Source: Pyxicephalus adspersus (taxonomy: Eukaryota > Chordata > Amphibia > Anura > Pyxicephalidae). From it: 64,000 bases of DNA. Positions 35,157-47,917 of the stretch are shown piece by piece. Numbering within the stretch: position 1 is the first letter of the stretch; each line of letters begins with the position of its first letter. The stretch covers positions 43,746,427 through 43,810,426 of the forward strand of contig NC_092862.1 of assembly GCF_032062135.1 (NCBI RefSeq), given 5' to 3'. Made by a program: the position numbers and the translations under genes. The notes under the pieces are model-generated. The model searched no databases. It was not told where the DNA came from and was given only the letters and a program-made list of their open reading frames with translations.

Positions 35157-37362
35157 TATATTGTGTGTGTATTTTTTCTGGGTTACCAAACAAAGTTGCC
35201 AGCAGGCATTTGATTGACATACATTTATAAAAGCAAATAAATAATAACATTTTACATTTCAAGGACCAGCAAATATAAAGCAAGTTCATGTAACAAATCC
35301 AGTTTCAAAAGGCTATGTTGATCATCTTCCCAAACTTGTATCCAGAGCAACTGATCACTAAAAGACATGGCCAGAGCTGACAAAGTGTAGAGTTTCTGCA
35401 GTGGAAAAAATACACATTTTTATTGGATAGAGCTGATTACACATGTCTGGAAGCCGTGGATTCAAAAATGCGCCTGGAATTCTTCTTCATCCCCAAAACC
35501 TTTTTAATAGCAATCAGATGGCATTGGAGCCCAAATGTCTGTTTTACTTTAACCGTGAAGATTTTAAGGTAGTGTAGTGGTTAAATTTCTATTGTATTTC
35601 TTCTGTTGAGATGTGAGCATTATGGAATACAGTCGAAGTGACCAGTGAAAGATTACCACACATTTACCTGTCTTAGCTACATCTGGTGTTTGTGAACTGA
35701 GCCAATTGACCTTCACAGCTTCCTGGAAAATTGGAAGTGACTGCGGCTCTGTGTGTGAGCAAGTTTGCTCTTGAGAAGCAAAACAAAGGAAACAAAATGA
35801 GTGGTTATTACAAGCACAGATTATGGACCCTTGGTGCTGATTATCGTAACTCTTTCATATACTTCCTTATCTTGTGCTCTTTGGTACAGCATATAATTCA
35901 ACATTTCAAACCTTTTACCTATTTATTGTTCTAGCATGCGTTCTAAAACTTAATGGTTTTATAGGGACCACAAGTTTCTTGTTTTTTAGATCCACCTAAT
36001 AATTTGACCGTTTTTCTTTGTTTATTCTGGTCGTGCATCACAGTTATGTATTTTTGAGTTGTTGTTTCTGGTTTTGGTTTGAAGATGGTTGGTGTGTAGG
36101 AGGGGAGAGTTGTCTGATCTCAGATGATGTCTAGGCACTGTAGTTGCCTGTTGTGTGAGAGAGTTGTTAACGCCGTAGGTTTGGTTATACCATTGGTTTA
36201 CTTCATTTCTAAAATTCTTTTACTATACTTATTTGCTTTTATTAGAACCATTTGCATGTCTGATAGCAGGACAACCCCCTAGATTTTGTTTTCTTCACTA
36301 TTTATTTCATATATCCCATGTCACAGGAGCGAAAATAGTGATTAAAGGATTTATGTGTCAAAAGCTGTGTGTTCAGGCTGACTCTTTAATGTATGATATG
36401 ACACAAGCAAACCTGTACACCAGAATCAAACTTTTCTAATGTTTTTATAGCATATTCAAACTTGCTTATGTATAACCATATAATTTATTTTTTAGCAATT
36501 CTAACTATTAAAGTTATGGTGAGAAGGACATTGAGAATCAAAAAACCCTCCACCCATATAACATATCCCTATATTAAGATGATCATTCCTGATTTTAGGA
36601 AAACACCTGTAGGACTGAATGTGAATGAAGACATAAGGAATTATATGCATAGCTTTGCCCACTGCCCAGAAATGAGGAATAAGCCTCTTGTTTTTAAGAT
36701 ATATAATAGAATGTGAATACATTCTGTTTTTATTAAGGTTCTTCTGTGCTACATATATACTGTATTACTTTATACATTTATACTATACTATATATAGTAT
36801 ATACTTTTCCCACAATGTTTATTAACCATACCCTCTCCCAGGTGGGGTTCTAGGACCACCCTAAACTGACAGTTCAGACATATGTTCCAGATCTTCACTT
36901 ATTAGTATCTTGGCATTGTCTGCTACTCTTAGGTGCTGCTTAGAACATAATATATTGTCCATAATACTACCTTTATCCAGACAAATCCCCTCCACCCTGG
37001 TTTGCTCATTTGTTTGTCAATCGCGAGCCCTGCCTTAGGGATACTGGGGATGTCTTTCGTCAGAACTTTGAGTCCAAGGCTCGTGTAACAGTGGGGAGGG
37101 AGGCAGAGAGGACGGGAGGGCAGTCTGAGGTGAGCAGTGCTGGGCAGCCAAGTCAGTTCAGGCTCGGGGTCAGGGTTCAATAACCAAGATACCTTTGTAC
37201 AGATTAGCAGTTCTTTTTCTTGTGCAGCATGTCATTCTCCTATGACAAGTGAGCTGTAGCTTTCCTGTCACTGTGTTCTGCCATTCAATGTCTCATTAGC
37301 CCCAGTCACTTCTGTGCATCATACTCTGTGTGTGTGTATATATATAAATAAATGTGTTTAGC
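35157..37362. other. Intronic interval, no gene seen
   Basis: Unique AT-rich sequence with a palindromic TA-rich stretch (ACTATATATAGT type) around 36780-36805. A slightly GC-richer patch lies at 36975-37185, which I cannot assign. Confidence 0.4.
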
Positions 37363-37447
37363 ATTTTTATTGTTGGTAGATTATTTTGACTTGGTCATTT
37401 TAAGTATTTAAAGTAGCTCGCAAACCAAAAAAGTGTGGGCACCCCTG
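37363..37447 (-). repeat. hAT MITE fragment, same family as 28193-28388, inverted
   Basis: The sequence from TTTTTATTGTTGGTAGA to GTGTGGGCACCCCTG is the reverse complement of the first 80 or so bases of the element at 28193. Only one end is kept. Confidence 0.8.
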
Positions 37448-39100
37448 TGCTTCACCCTATATCATAGCCAGTTGAGTGGGTCAGTCGGAATCCTCAGTAT
37501 CACAAAGTTCACATTGCTTACCTATACCTTATGCTATATTCCTACTTGATACTTTTTGGGGGGCTTTGCATTATTAGTACTGCTTGGTAAATACAATAAA
37601 AACAGTGTCAGAAAAAAAAACTAATGTCACTAAGTACTACTACTATTAACACATATTTAGGCAAAGAAGGAAGTTGCTAAGATTTGGAAAACCTGGGACA
37701 CCATAGAGATATGTTCTGACGTGTCCAAATCTCCTTAGGTAAACATGGTTAAATATATATAATTTTGATTTCCAACCAGAAAAAGGAAAAGAAGGGAAAT
37801 CTTCAAATGGGTTCTTCAGTTCTAGTAACAAATGTTTATAATAGGATTTATCCAATTTGAATTTTATTTGGAGTGATGTGCACCAACTTCTATTGTATCC
37901 TACGCACATGAACTCTTGGAGGGCATTTCCTACCCAACCAAAATTGGAAAAAGCAGTTCTGATATTCAGATATACTGTAATACATACAGATAATAGACTA
38001 AATAGACTTGTGATGTTGCCTAAAGAGATGCTCAAACAAACCATTGAACTTGGATGGATGGTTTAACTTAGCTTGATGTTCTTCTGGCTTTAAATTCTGT
38101 TCTGCTTCTTTAAAACCATTATAGTGCTTAAGCTGAATTACCCATTTTCTAAAATCTAAAAGTGAATTCACTTTTTTTTCCTAAAGTATGGTTTAAAAAT
38201 GCTAATCTCCATGAAAGAATAAAGTGTGTGCATTAGGGAGTATACATATACTCCTGCACGCGCAGAAACCTTTTAAATAGACATAAGTTTCTGGAAGGTG
38301 GTAGAAAGGTCAGGCAGGCCTCTGGCTTAATCCACTCTCACTGCTCATTAGGAAAAGGTCCTAAACAAGGGTTACAAGTCTGGAGGCATCATGACCTTCC
38401 CGCTTGTTCTGCTAAAGCCTGTGGCTTTTTATATTCTCAGTTTGCTATATTTTGGGTTGATGCAATTTTTAACTGTAAGGAATGAACGTATTTCATAATA
38501 ATGGAAGCAATAAAAGAAACAAAGTTGGGGAGCTTTATGAATGTTTAAATTCCCTAGGTGGCTATTTTGCTCAGCAAAGAAAAAAAAATTAAACACACAG
38601 TGTACATACATGGGAGGAACATACAAACCTCATACAGAGTTGGCGTTTTTTATTGTAGCACTTCAGGTACTTTATGAACTCATACTGTGAACAGTGACAA
38701 GTATTTTTTTTAGAAATTGCTATTAACTTTATGTTCTCAAATATCAACTTTTTTACAAGGTAACTTACAAGGTCTAAAGTGTAGCATGGATACTGTGAGG
38801 TAAGTACAATGACTTTCAGACTGACCCACAATGTTTTTGTTAACTAGACATGTATAATGTGATGGTGAGAAATGCATGAATATGTGGCTTTACACGTTAA
38901 AGCCTGCCAAACCTGATTGGAAATAACATGCATAAAAGATCTCTTACTGAATCAACTGGTATAATGAGTTAAGTGTCATGATAAATGGATTTTTTAAATT
39001 TTATGTTTGTTTAATGTCAGATGCCCGACAAGTACAAAATAACTCTTTTCTCACTATGTTTTGTGAACATATGCTGTGTAGCCTTTCCAAAGATAGGCTT
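37448..39100. other. Intronic interval, no gene seen
   Basis: Unique sequence. A 132-residue minus-strand open frame at 37646-38044 has no recognisable domain, no codon-like composition and no splice context, so I treat it as chance. Confidence 0.4.
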
Positions 39101-39250
39101 CCTAGATTATAAGCTCTTCGTTGCAGGGTCCTCTCTTCCTCCTGTGTCACTGTCTGTATCTGTCTATCATTTGAAACTCTTATTTAATGTACAGTGTTGC
39201 ATATTATGTTGGCACCATATAATTCCTTTTTAATATTATTATTATTAATC
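39101..39250 (+). repeat. L2-type LINE/SINE tail, sense
   Basis: CCTAGATTATAAGCTCTTCG, then GGGTCCTCTC and CTGTGTCACTGTCTGTATCT, ending in a TTATTATTATTAAT tail, is the sense orientation of the tail seen antisense at 11475-11620. Confidence 0.8.
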
Positions 39251-39512
39251 ATTTAAGAGATGTGTAGTAGTTTGCTGCAATTGCTGCACATTCTCTGTGT
39301 AGTTAACCTAGCTGGTATCCTTTCCTAATCTCCGAGGCCTTGAAATCTTTTTTTTTTTTTTTTTTTTTCTCCTAAGTGCCTGCAGAGAATGTAAAGCTAA
39401 ATTCTATGCACATGTAACTACATGTAAATGCAACACTGTATTCATAAATATACATTTTAAATGTAAGAATGTTCTATCATTTACTTTGGTACCCCCCTCT
39501 TGCATTTCCCTG
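39251..39512. other. Intronic interval with a long T tract
   Basis: Contains a T run of about 20 at 39349-39369. Nothing else is recognised. Confidence 0.4.
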
Positions 39513-39747
39513 TTAGGGAAAGCTCCGACCTGCCTCAGAATAAAGTGATCTTGCGCTCGCTCGCACCGCAGCACTAGTTCTTAAAGAACCAGCGTCTGCA
39601 CATTTGACAGCTGCCACCCCTATTCATGCTCTATGGAGCTGCTGTAGGGAAATGTTACTATGTAGTATATTTCAAGGGCAGTGGTTCCTGGCATGAGGAA
39701 GTGGTAAACACACCGCAACCCCATCTCAAGTGTGAACCTAGCCTTAG
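39513..39747. mobile_element. MITE related to 6741-7014
   Basis: The right end AAGTGTGAACCTAGCCTTA, with an ACCGCAACCCC block just inside, matches the GGTTGCGGTG left end at 6741. Interior shared blocks are GCAGCACTAGTTCTT and GAACCAGCGTCTGCACA. The left terminus is uncertain. Confidence 0.55.
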
Positions 39748-39867
39748 GAGGAACTTACTCTTATACTGGAAGCAGAAACAATAGCATATTGAGCCTGTCA
39801 GTTGTGCAGCAGTACAAAGAATTGGAGGACAGAGCAGAGTGATAGAGAGCTCATCAGTCTCCTGTCT

Positions 39868-39985
39868 ATTATTATTTATTAATATTTTTAAACCATGTTT
39901 TTATAGCACCAACATATTACGCAGCGCTGTACATTAAATTGGGGTAACAAATGTCAGACAAACACAAACAATGACATGGGAGGAG
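39868..39985 (-). repeat. L2-type tail, antisense
   Basis: Starts in an ATTATTATTTATTAAT stretch, then GCACCAACATATTACGCAGC and CTGTACATTAAATTGGGGTA, parallel to the copy at 11475. Confidence 0.8.
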
Positions 39986-40389
39986 AAGTAAAAATCATGT
40001 TTCAGCCAGAAGAGATTATGCCATCTAACACTAAATAGGACATGAGAGATCATTTTGTTGCTACCGCAACATAAACAGAAGATTTGTTTTTTTTATGTTT
40101 ATTGGGCTAGTGGTGACTGTGCAGTTTATTGGGCTAGTGTTGGAACACTGGAGATCCAGACAGTTGCACTCTTTCTAAAAGCTCAGGATACTTTAATATA
40201 GGACTACATCACTAGCCCATTAAAACAAAATGAACAATAACTTTTATACATTTATGTTTTTAGTGGGCTCAAATTCTTTGTCCCACATGAAATGCTTTAT
40301 ATTTGCCTGTGAAGCCACAACACAATTCCCTCCCACACCCCCTGTATTTGCTTTCTCTTTTGTTATGGGATGATCCTAGTCCTATAGCC

Positions 40390-41090
40390 GTAATCTCAGT
40401 TAAGGTTTCTTGCCGCGAAGAATAGTTGTGTAAGGCCCGGATCTATGTTGGTATTCCCCAGACACCAATCCCCCAATCTGTGCTGCAGTCTTCGTCTATA
40501 GCAGCCCCCGCTCAGCCTCGGGAGACTGGTTGTGTCTCTCAGCACTCGGTTGCCCCCAGGACTTGGTGCACAAAGGATGGTGTCTGGAGATGGTGTCTGC
40601 CCAGCACCCACTAAATGCAGAGTACAGAGCCACGCATGCAGAGTAAAAGACACTAACCAAGGTCAAAAACACAGGAAATTGGTCCATCCAGCTCAGTACA
40701 AAGGGTGAGGCAAAAACAGAGTCGGGGGTCACAAGCCGAGGTCTTTCCAGGCGGAATTCTAATGGAATTAACAGGAACTACTCCACAATCAGCTGCACAC
40801 AACTCAATTCACTTCAGCTGTGCAGCCTCAGTGCAGAGGATGCTGAGGGAAACCTCAGCCACAGTGTTTCTGCAACCTACAGGGTACTGATCCTGCAACC
40901 CCAGTGCTACTGTGAGCGCAGCCGCCGGAGGGAATAGGCTGCGCGCGCCCTCCTGCGGTGAGGTATTGCCTGGGTACTTATGCCCGGAGGGCGCTTCCTA
41001 ACAAGTGGGTGTTGGGGTTAGTTACAGGAACAGTTGGTGTTTGGGTTAGTTTATAGGGAGGGATGCTGTAAAGTTGTGGTTGTCACCACA
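40390..41090. repeat. GC-rich patch, possibly old LTR-retroelement sequence
   Basis: This stretch is clearly richer in G+C and CpG than its surroundings (for example GCTGCGCGCGCCCTCCTGCG near 40939). It has no sustained reading frame. Its style recalls degraded LTR sequence of frog Ty3/gypsy elements, but I could not find LTR ends, a primer-binding site or a target duplication. A CpG-rich regulatory region is the alternative. Confidence 0.3.
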
Positions 41091-41942
41091 GTTCTTTCAA
41101 TGCAGGAATCTAATTTAGAAGTGATAGAACACCAATGCTGGGTTTAGAGTTTAACAATAGAAATCTGATCATCATAATGCTACATTTATATCTCAAACAA
41201 GATTGATCTTCTTTCCTGACAAGTTCACCTTGTTACCACACAGTTAAGAAAATGCAACTACTGAAATCTATCAGGTCAGCTTTAGATCTTTGCTGAGAGA
41301 ACATTTCAGAAGTTTTTCATTTACACTGCACAGCCTTTCCAAGTGCTTGCAATATTTAGGAAATACTTTATTATGATATCTTCAGTCTACATGTATTGTG
41401 TATGTGTTATGACTGGGGAAAATATTCTTGCGACCCAATGGCTCTTGTTGGCATTAAGCATAATGAATAGTGAAGTTTACTTGCAAGTTACAATAAGCTT
41501 CTGAATTTGATTCCCTGGACAGGTAATTATTTGGAGCATGGAAAATGCATTTAAAATATCTTTTCTGGAATACCTGTATTTCAGGCAAGAATCGTACACA
41601 AGAGTCTGCTTTGAAAGCTTTGGCTCTTGGCCCATAAAACTAGACATACCATCTAAATGAGACTGGAAAGAAATTGTATAGAAAACTATGCAAAATTCAA
41701 AGTATTTTTTGTTTTACATTTTGTTTACAGACCAGTTGTAAACAAAATTTGCATGCAATCTACGCTACAAAACTATAAAGGATCACAAAGGATGCTTAAA
41801 TTTGTTTTTAATCATTACAACGGTTATAACAGATAGCAACCAAACGAATGCAAGGTATCAATGTTCTTTGGCAGTCTGGCCATCTATTAAAATTTCTTTT
41901 TTTTTATTTTCTCAGCCAGAATCTGTGATTTTAAGGGCATTG
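41091..41942. other. Intronic interval, no gene seen
   Basis: Unique AT-rich sequence without recognisable features. Confidence 0.4.
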
Positions 41943-41946
41943 TTAA

Positions 41947-42174
41947 AGTGGAAGAAAATTCCCACTTTGAAAAATTTGGAATCCGGTAGCTTGTTATTGT
42001 AGAAAGGGACAGGTGATGTTGTTCCTGCAAAAATTTGTCTTACCTGCCTGATCGTGCTGGGGAACTAACAAAAAACAAAATGGCAATCCCAGCTTCCCTT
42101 GCATACGTCAAGAATAAAAGTTACGTCATCTTGAAATAGCCAATCAAGGTGAGTAGCGTAGATTTAGTTCCACT
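41947..42174. mobile_element. TTAA-flanked MITE (AGTGGAA type), 228 bp
   Basis: Left end AGTGGAAGAAAATTCCCACT and right end TTTAGTTCCACT are inverted repeats. They are flanked by exact TTAA on both sides (41943-41946 and 42175-42178), as for piggyBac-type insertion. It shares an AGAAAGGGACAG block with 53766-54100. Confidence 0.65.
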
Positions 42175-42178
42175 TTAA

Positions 42179-44600
42179 CGGTATGTAAACCAAACCTTTT
42201 GTTTGGACTCACCTGGAATGTTTAGTTGAATCGTGAAAATCGAAGGTCTCACAAAATGCCTATGTCAGATCCCAACTTACAGTACTTTCTAGAGGCACTG
42301 GTGATGTCCATCCAAAATTCCATTGATTACAATAAACAACAGGAAGGGGCTGTGGCACCTGCCATTCCCAATAGGCAGCAGTTGGCTTCAGTGACATCAC
42401 CCATGCCTCCTCCACCTATCAAAAGCTAATGTCAAAGTAATTATTTTTTTATTTGGGGTTCTATAGGAGAAGGACCAGGGTAAGGTGAGCTAGTAAGGGA
42501 GTGCCAACTCGAATAACTGAATAGTTCCAGAGTGACTGCAGCTACAGAGTTCAAAGAGATAATTTACTAGTTGGTAGGACTGTCCATAGCCTGGCTACAG
42601 GACCACTTTAAGTTTTGTGTCATGTTTTAATTGAAGAAAGTTTATTACATATTATAAAGCTTCCTATTAAAGGTCCTTGGGCATGGTCAGTCTTTTAGTC
42701 TCCTATTGTCAGTTCTGGAATGAATTATTTGTTTATTGTGGTTCATTTTCTAACTATGTGTCATGGTTATAGTTTTTAAAGAGTACATGCATTATCGGCA
42801 TGCATTTCCTATCGGAATGCCGTTAAAGCTTTGCAAATGCTTTACTGTTGTTAAGTGATTATAAAGGCACACAAAATGGCTGAAGGTACTAATAGATGGT
42901 TAGGGAACTTGCTTTATATGCAAGCAACAATGAGAGCATTAGCCATTGAAAACCTAAAATGCAAAATTGATTTTTTTTTTTTTATGCCACAGAGAAGCAG
43001 GTATAGCATTATTATCCACAAAGGAATTAGAGTACAGGGTTTGAAAGAGATTGGTTTAATATTTCTTTTACACGTTGTCGTTGCAAATAGCCTCTATGTT
43101 ATGCTTTGCAATTAGCAAGTTGTCCAATATTTTGCCTCTGAGCCGATAGACCCAATCTCTCTGATAATTATCTGTATTCCATGTAGCTATCTGAGAGGAA
43201 AGTTTCATGTTTATGAACCAAACAAATTGTCTTCTTTTATTAACATGGAAATGAAGATACTCTGAGGAATTGATGAAAGTTTTTTTTTTTCTTCAAACAC
43301 CTGATTCTTCAAACACGCTTCCTTTTATTTACAAAGGTCAAAAAATGGTCATGACACATAACTCGCACTATTACACTGCTCAATGCAAATGTGCATGGAT
43401 CATATTTTTTGTTTCTTTTTTTTCCCGGATGATGTTTTGATGATGAAGGTATTTAACTGCATAATAAAAAAACACCACTTGTTGGTAATTGGCAATGTAG
43501 TGTTTTGAGGAGAGGCTTTGTTTGAAAACTGAGGGTATTAATATCATCTCTTACTATCAAATAACGATATTTAAAAGTGCAATGCTCTCCAACCTTCATG
43601 TCTATGGTGGTACAGAATGCAGAAGGGACTCTCCTTAAAATAAACACATAATATTGCATATGTGCGGTAGAAGTCAGTCAAACCTGGTTTGTCACACAAA
43701 ATTCACAATACAGAATTCCTGCCTAGTGAGACAGAAACACTGTTAAGTTCAAAGTCATTTGAGAAGCAAGTTCATCATCAAGAAACAAGTTCTTTATGTA
43801 AGGTCCACAAGGTTTACTCTATTCATTCCACTTTGCTAAATGTAGTAATAAACATTTTAGTCTGTGTGTGTTTAGTTTTTTGGGACAGGGTGATATCTTC
43901 ATGATCATCATGCCAACGAGATAAAGAGAATGCAGAAATCTTGCAACTTCATTGGACTGGGCAACCTAATCTTCCTCTTTTAGATTTTTATTGTAGTGTT
44001 TCTTCAAAGAAGAAAGAAGTGCATACAATACAATGAGAATCTTTACATAACTTTAAAAATGCTCAAGCTTGTAGCAAGCTTTTATGCCATTATCGGAAGT
44101 GTGAGCCCGCAGAAGGAATACCAGTATGTGGCGAGGAAGCAGGTATCCTACACACCTAAACATTTGGAAAAAAAAGCTATGGCCAAATAGAAAAGTGTCA
44201 GCACTTGCTGGAAAAGAGACTATACATCCTCCTCTTTATACATATGTTTTAAAGTATTTAGCTATCTTCCGGTCTGCTTATCCATTTAACTTTTTATGTT
44301 GTATGAGAGGACAGGTGATCCCATGGTTGGGCTTTTGATCATCTCCAACCTACACCTAAATCCTGCTCCTCTGGTTTTCATGTATTCCACCCTGTTCTTC
44401 TACTTGGTTATATATTGTATAAATGACATAATTCTCAATTGAAAATGTTCTTGAATAAAAACTTTAATATCAATGTCTTGTTTGACATTTCCCCAAAATC
44501 TCGGTTGAAATTGCTAGCTTTCTGGTTTTGGAGCCTTTGTAGAATTTGGTGTGTAGCAAGTATCCAATAAAGTCATACTTTCTGATACATATATATTTAG
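42179..44600. other. Intronic interval, no supported gene
   Basis: Contains a 58-codon open frame from the ATG at about 42256 that is Gln/Pro-rich and ends in PMPPPPIKS. It loosely recalls the start of a gypsy-type gag but is too short to call. A second ACCACTTTAAG end near 42602 hints at another TTAA MITE. The rest is unique. Confidence 0.35.
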
Positions 44601-45109
44601 TGAGTTTAGCTGGCCCAATATAAAACTTTTTGTCACCTTATAAAGCTTTGCTTTTGTCCTTTCACTTCAATACAGATAGATGAGGAAAAGGTATTTTTCA
44701 CCTTCCAGGACTTGCAGTCTGAACTCGTTTCATTTAGTGTTACATTTTTATTGCAATCTGCATCACTATTTGAATAATTAAGGAAAAAAATATTTGTGCT
44801 ATTTACCAAAATCATTCATTTTTGTATTTCAAATCCTATTTCTGAAATAGACACCATAGTATGGTCTACCTGTCTGCAACCACTCGATGCCCTGACTATG
44901 AAGATATTTATTCAATATGGCCGCATCTAATGTGAACTTTGCATGACATTGTAACTAGACACTGACAAACCGAGCGAAAATATGTTTCTTTTTTTTCTCT
45001 GGTAAACCGTTGCATACTCAAACACTTTTCAGTATGACAGTCATCTTTTCGTATTCTGATTCTAAAAAAAAAAAAATGTGACCCCAGTGAACACGGTCTG
45101 TACAGTACA
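44601..45109. other. Intronic interval, no gene seen
   Basis: Unique AT-rich sequence with an A tract at 45065-45076. Confidence 0.4.
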
Positions 45110-45440
45110 ATACAAGATTGTCATATTAGAATGCTTGTTGTATGCAGGGAGGATTGTATTGCTCCCAGACTGTACGGAAATGGAGTAGGTAATGCTGAAG
45201 GGGTTAATCTGCTGTTACTTAATTTTAGATTTTGAAACGGTAATGGCAAGCTGAAAAGCAGACAGTGTTGAATGCACGGCTGTTACCTGGGAATAATATG
45301 TTTCTTCACTTATGTACATCTGCGGACTTATTAATGCTAGTCAGGTTATGTGCAAGGATTCAAGAAAATTCTTTATTCCTCATTGACTCCTGACAGTTAT
45401 TGTACCTAGGAACTGAGTAACGTGTTCTGAAGTGAGCAAT
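45110..45440. promoter_or_regulatory. Candidate conserved non-coding element
   Basis: A repeat-free stretch of balanced composition with several AT-rich homeodomain-like cores (TTAATCTGC, TTACTTAATTTTAG, TTATTAATGC). It has no coding frame. Its position deep in a ZNF521 intron makes enhancer function plausible. Conservation is untested. Confidence 0.22.
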
Positions 45441-46271
45441 TATGGAAATGTTTACTTCACTGGCTGCATGTAAATGTGTTCAGAGAATGTACCAGAATTT
45501 GTCCTTTGGGTATTTAATTCTCCTCAGGGCGATGAAAATCAAATGATTTCTTTCTTTCCCTCATATTTTTATTTTTTTGTTGGTAGGGTTGTTTTTTTAA
45601 ATGATGAATGTAGAGCAAAACATCAAAAACTGCCAAGTCTTAACAACCGAAACCCTGCAAGTACTTCTAGTTAATTTCTTGGAGTGCTAGATACAGAGTG
45701 ACAATTGTATACCGCGGATTCTTGTCATATAACATACCCGATTTATAAAGGGTTGTTTCAGTATATCTGTTTAGAAAAGGATGTTGTGGAATGTTTTTTT
45801 TTTTTTTTTTTTCATTTTTCAAACCTTTCACAAGACCTGGGTCAGATCTGTGCCAGATTTTAAGACCATACAATAATTTAAATATTCCTGCAAGCATGCG
45901 ATTCTGAATAATCCATAGAAAGCCTTTATGTCTGTCTGTACATTTTCATTGTGATTTGCCTAATGTTGCATATGAGTAAAAGGAACTCCATTATTTGTTT
46001 GCCCTTTATCTAGTCATATGACTTCTGGTTGTGTGTTCTACCTTTGTTGGTAGACTTTAACACTGTTATGGCTTGATTCCAGCTATCTGTGTTGTTGTTC
46101 TGTTAGACCAGGCTAACATTTTTAAAACATCTGAACAATGTTTTGTCTTTGTCTTCTGGTTTGGGGGGGAAAGGTGAAAGGATAAATTGAGAAATCTGCT
46201 GTAATTCTCTTTTTAATTTTTTTGTATTGCATTGATGCAACACTGATGCTGTTACAAATTATTTTTTTTTA
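45441..46271. other. Intronic interval, no gene seen
   Basis: Unique AT-rich sequence with a T run of about 20 at 45794-45812. Confidence 0.4.
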
Positions 46272-46272
46272 A

Positions 46273-46695
46273 AGGAGACACATGCAGTAAAATAATTTCT
46301 TTATTATTTAGATCTCCAGTGCAAAGTCTCTAACTTGATCCAATAAAAGTGGTCACATGACAGAAAATGTGGGACAATCTCCCAAATTCAGACCCAGACA
46401 TTATTAAAAACTTGAACAATATTCTTACCCATTTCCACACTATCCAGAAATAAAACCATTCTTTCTGCAGCTACATGTGCTGCCGCCCATGGCATACCAA
46501 GATGGCATGCTGAGCTGCACATGTGCAACGCCATGTACATTTATGGAAAAAAAAACTAGAAGGCAGAGAATGTGCTTGTGGCAGAAGATACCAACAGAGA
46601 CCCTTCTGTCATTAAAAGGTATCTTAAGAATTTAGGGGCTTTAGGTTCCACCTTGATTAAATTAATAAAACTTTTGCTTTAATCTGTTTCTGTCT
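46273..46695. repeat. Probable MITE or other dispersed repeat
   Basis: Starts AAAGGAGACACATGCAG after a T/A tract and includes CCAAGATGGCATGCTGAGCT and GCACATGTGCAACGCCATGT. These blocks have the look of a dispersed frog repeat, but the terminal inverted repeat on the right is degraded and I cannot set the boundaries firmly. Confidence 0.35.
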
Positions 46696-47917
46696 TGGTT
46701 CAAATGGATCACCTTTTTGGGTTTATTGTAACAGGTTAAATAGCAGGAGCATATCTGTGTCATAAAACCACAGGAGTTTGGACATTTGTTATTACTGCCA
46801 CCAAATCTTACTAAAAGAATTTAAATGTCATTCAAGTTTACCTTTGTCTATGTGAAATCCAACACTTATGATTTTCTTGACGTTTCAGCAAGTTAAAATC
46901 TCTACCACTCTGCATTAATGAGTATGGTTTGCTGACCTTTTTTCGCCTAATTTCTTTTTTTATGTTTTACTTGAATATAGGTAGAGGTTTCATAAAAACT
47001 GTATTTTTTTTATTTTCTTGCAGAGAATTGAGTTTTGTAGACATTACCTAACTCTTGATTTGTCACACTGGGATCAATAACGTTTCGCTGCTCTTAAACA
47101 CACACAATCGCAAGGGAAACATAATAATTTTTTTATTTTTTTTATAAGTGCAGTAAAGTTAACGTGTTGCTGAAACAAAAACTCCTCTGACAGCCCTGTA
47201 AGAAGTACACTCTGAGTCTGGCAAATTATTCTGTAACATTAGAAGAAGCTCACAGTGGTAATTCATACTGTTGCATCCTTCATTTTTTGAAAATCTTAAA
47301 ACTAAATGTTTTTTTCTATAATATTTCTGTTAAAAATGTTATGTTTCCTAGATCATAGTATCCAATCCTATAAAAAAAATTGTGCAAGTTTTTTTTGGGG
47401 GATGTTGTTTGCCCCGATTAGTTTTACTTTCCTTGTCTGAGGCTGTCTTTAGCTGCCCTTCAGGATGGTCTGTCTCTGGCCTGTCTACTGTCAGCCTAGT
47501 ATATATCAAATGCTGTATCCTAGCACTAAAGTTTGCATTGCAAAAATCAAATGATTGTCAGCCTATTGGCTAAGGTGCTTACAAAATACCATCATAAAGT
47601 CAAAAGGACTTTACTTATAAAAGTACTCTGTACACTTCTGGGGAAAAAAATATTTGAGAAATATTTTATTTTTCAAGACCGTTAATTTTACGCCCCAGTA
47701 ACAATGACTATAGACAGACCCATCTCATTCTGTACGATGGATGGGGAGGTTCAGTCCTTGAAAGTGTGGAGACTCACCATAGAGTACTATGTAATACAGT
47801 TAATGGCACTTCTACAGAGAACTCCATTTATACCTCTTCAAAAAGCAGTCATTCTCAATTTTAATAAAAATGCATCCAGTTTGGAAGTACTAGGACAGTC
47901 ATGTCAAAATCAAGGTT
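46696..47917. other. Intronic interval, no gene seen
   Basis: Unique AT-rich intron. The short open frame at 47382-47573 has no recognised similarity. Confidence 0.4.

Noticed and set aside
37646..38044. 132-residue minus-strand open frame
   Set aside because: No recognisable family and no exon signals.
40097..40139. 27-bp period duplication of GTTTATTGGGCTAGTG
   Set aside because: Only two copies, without wider structure; ordinary small duplication.
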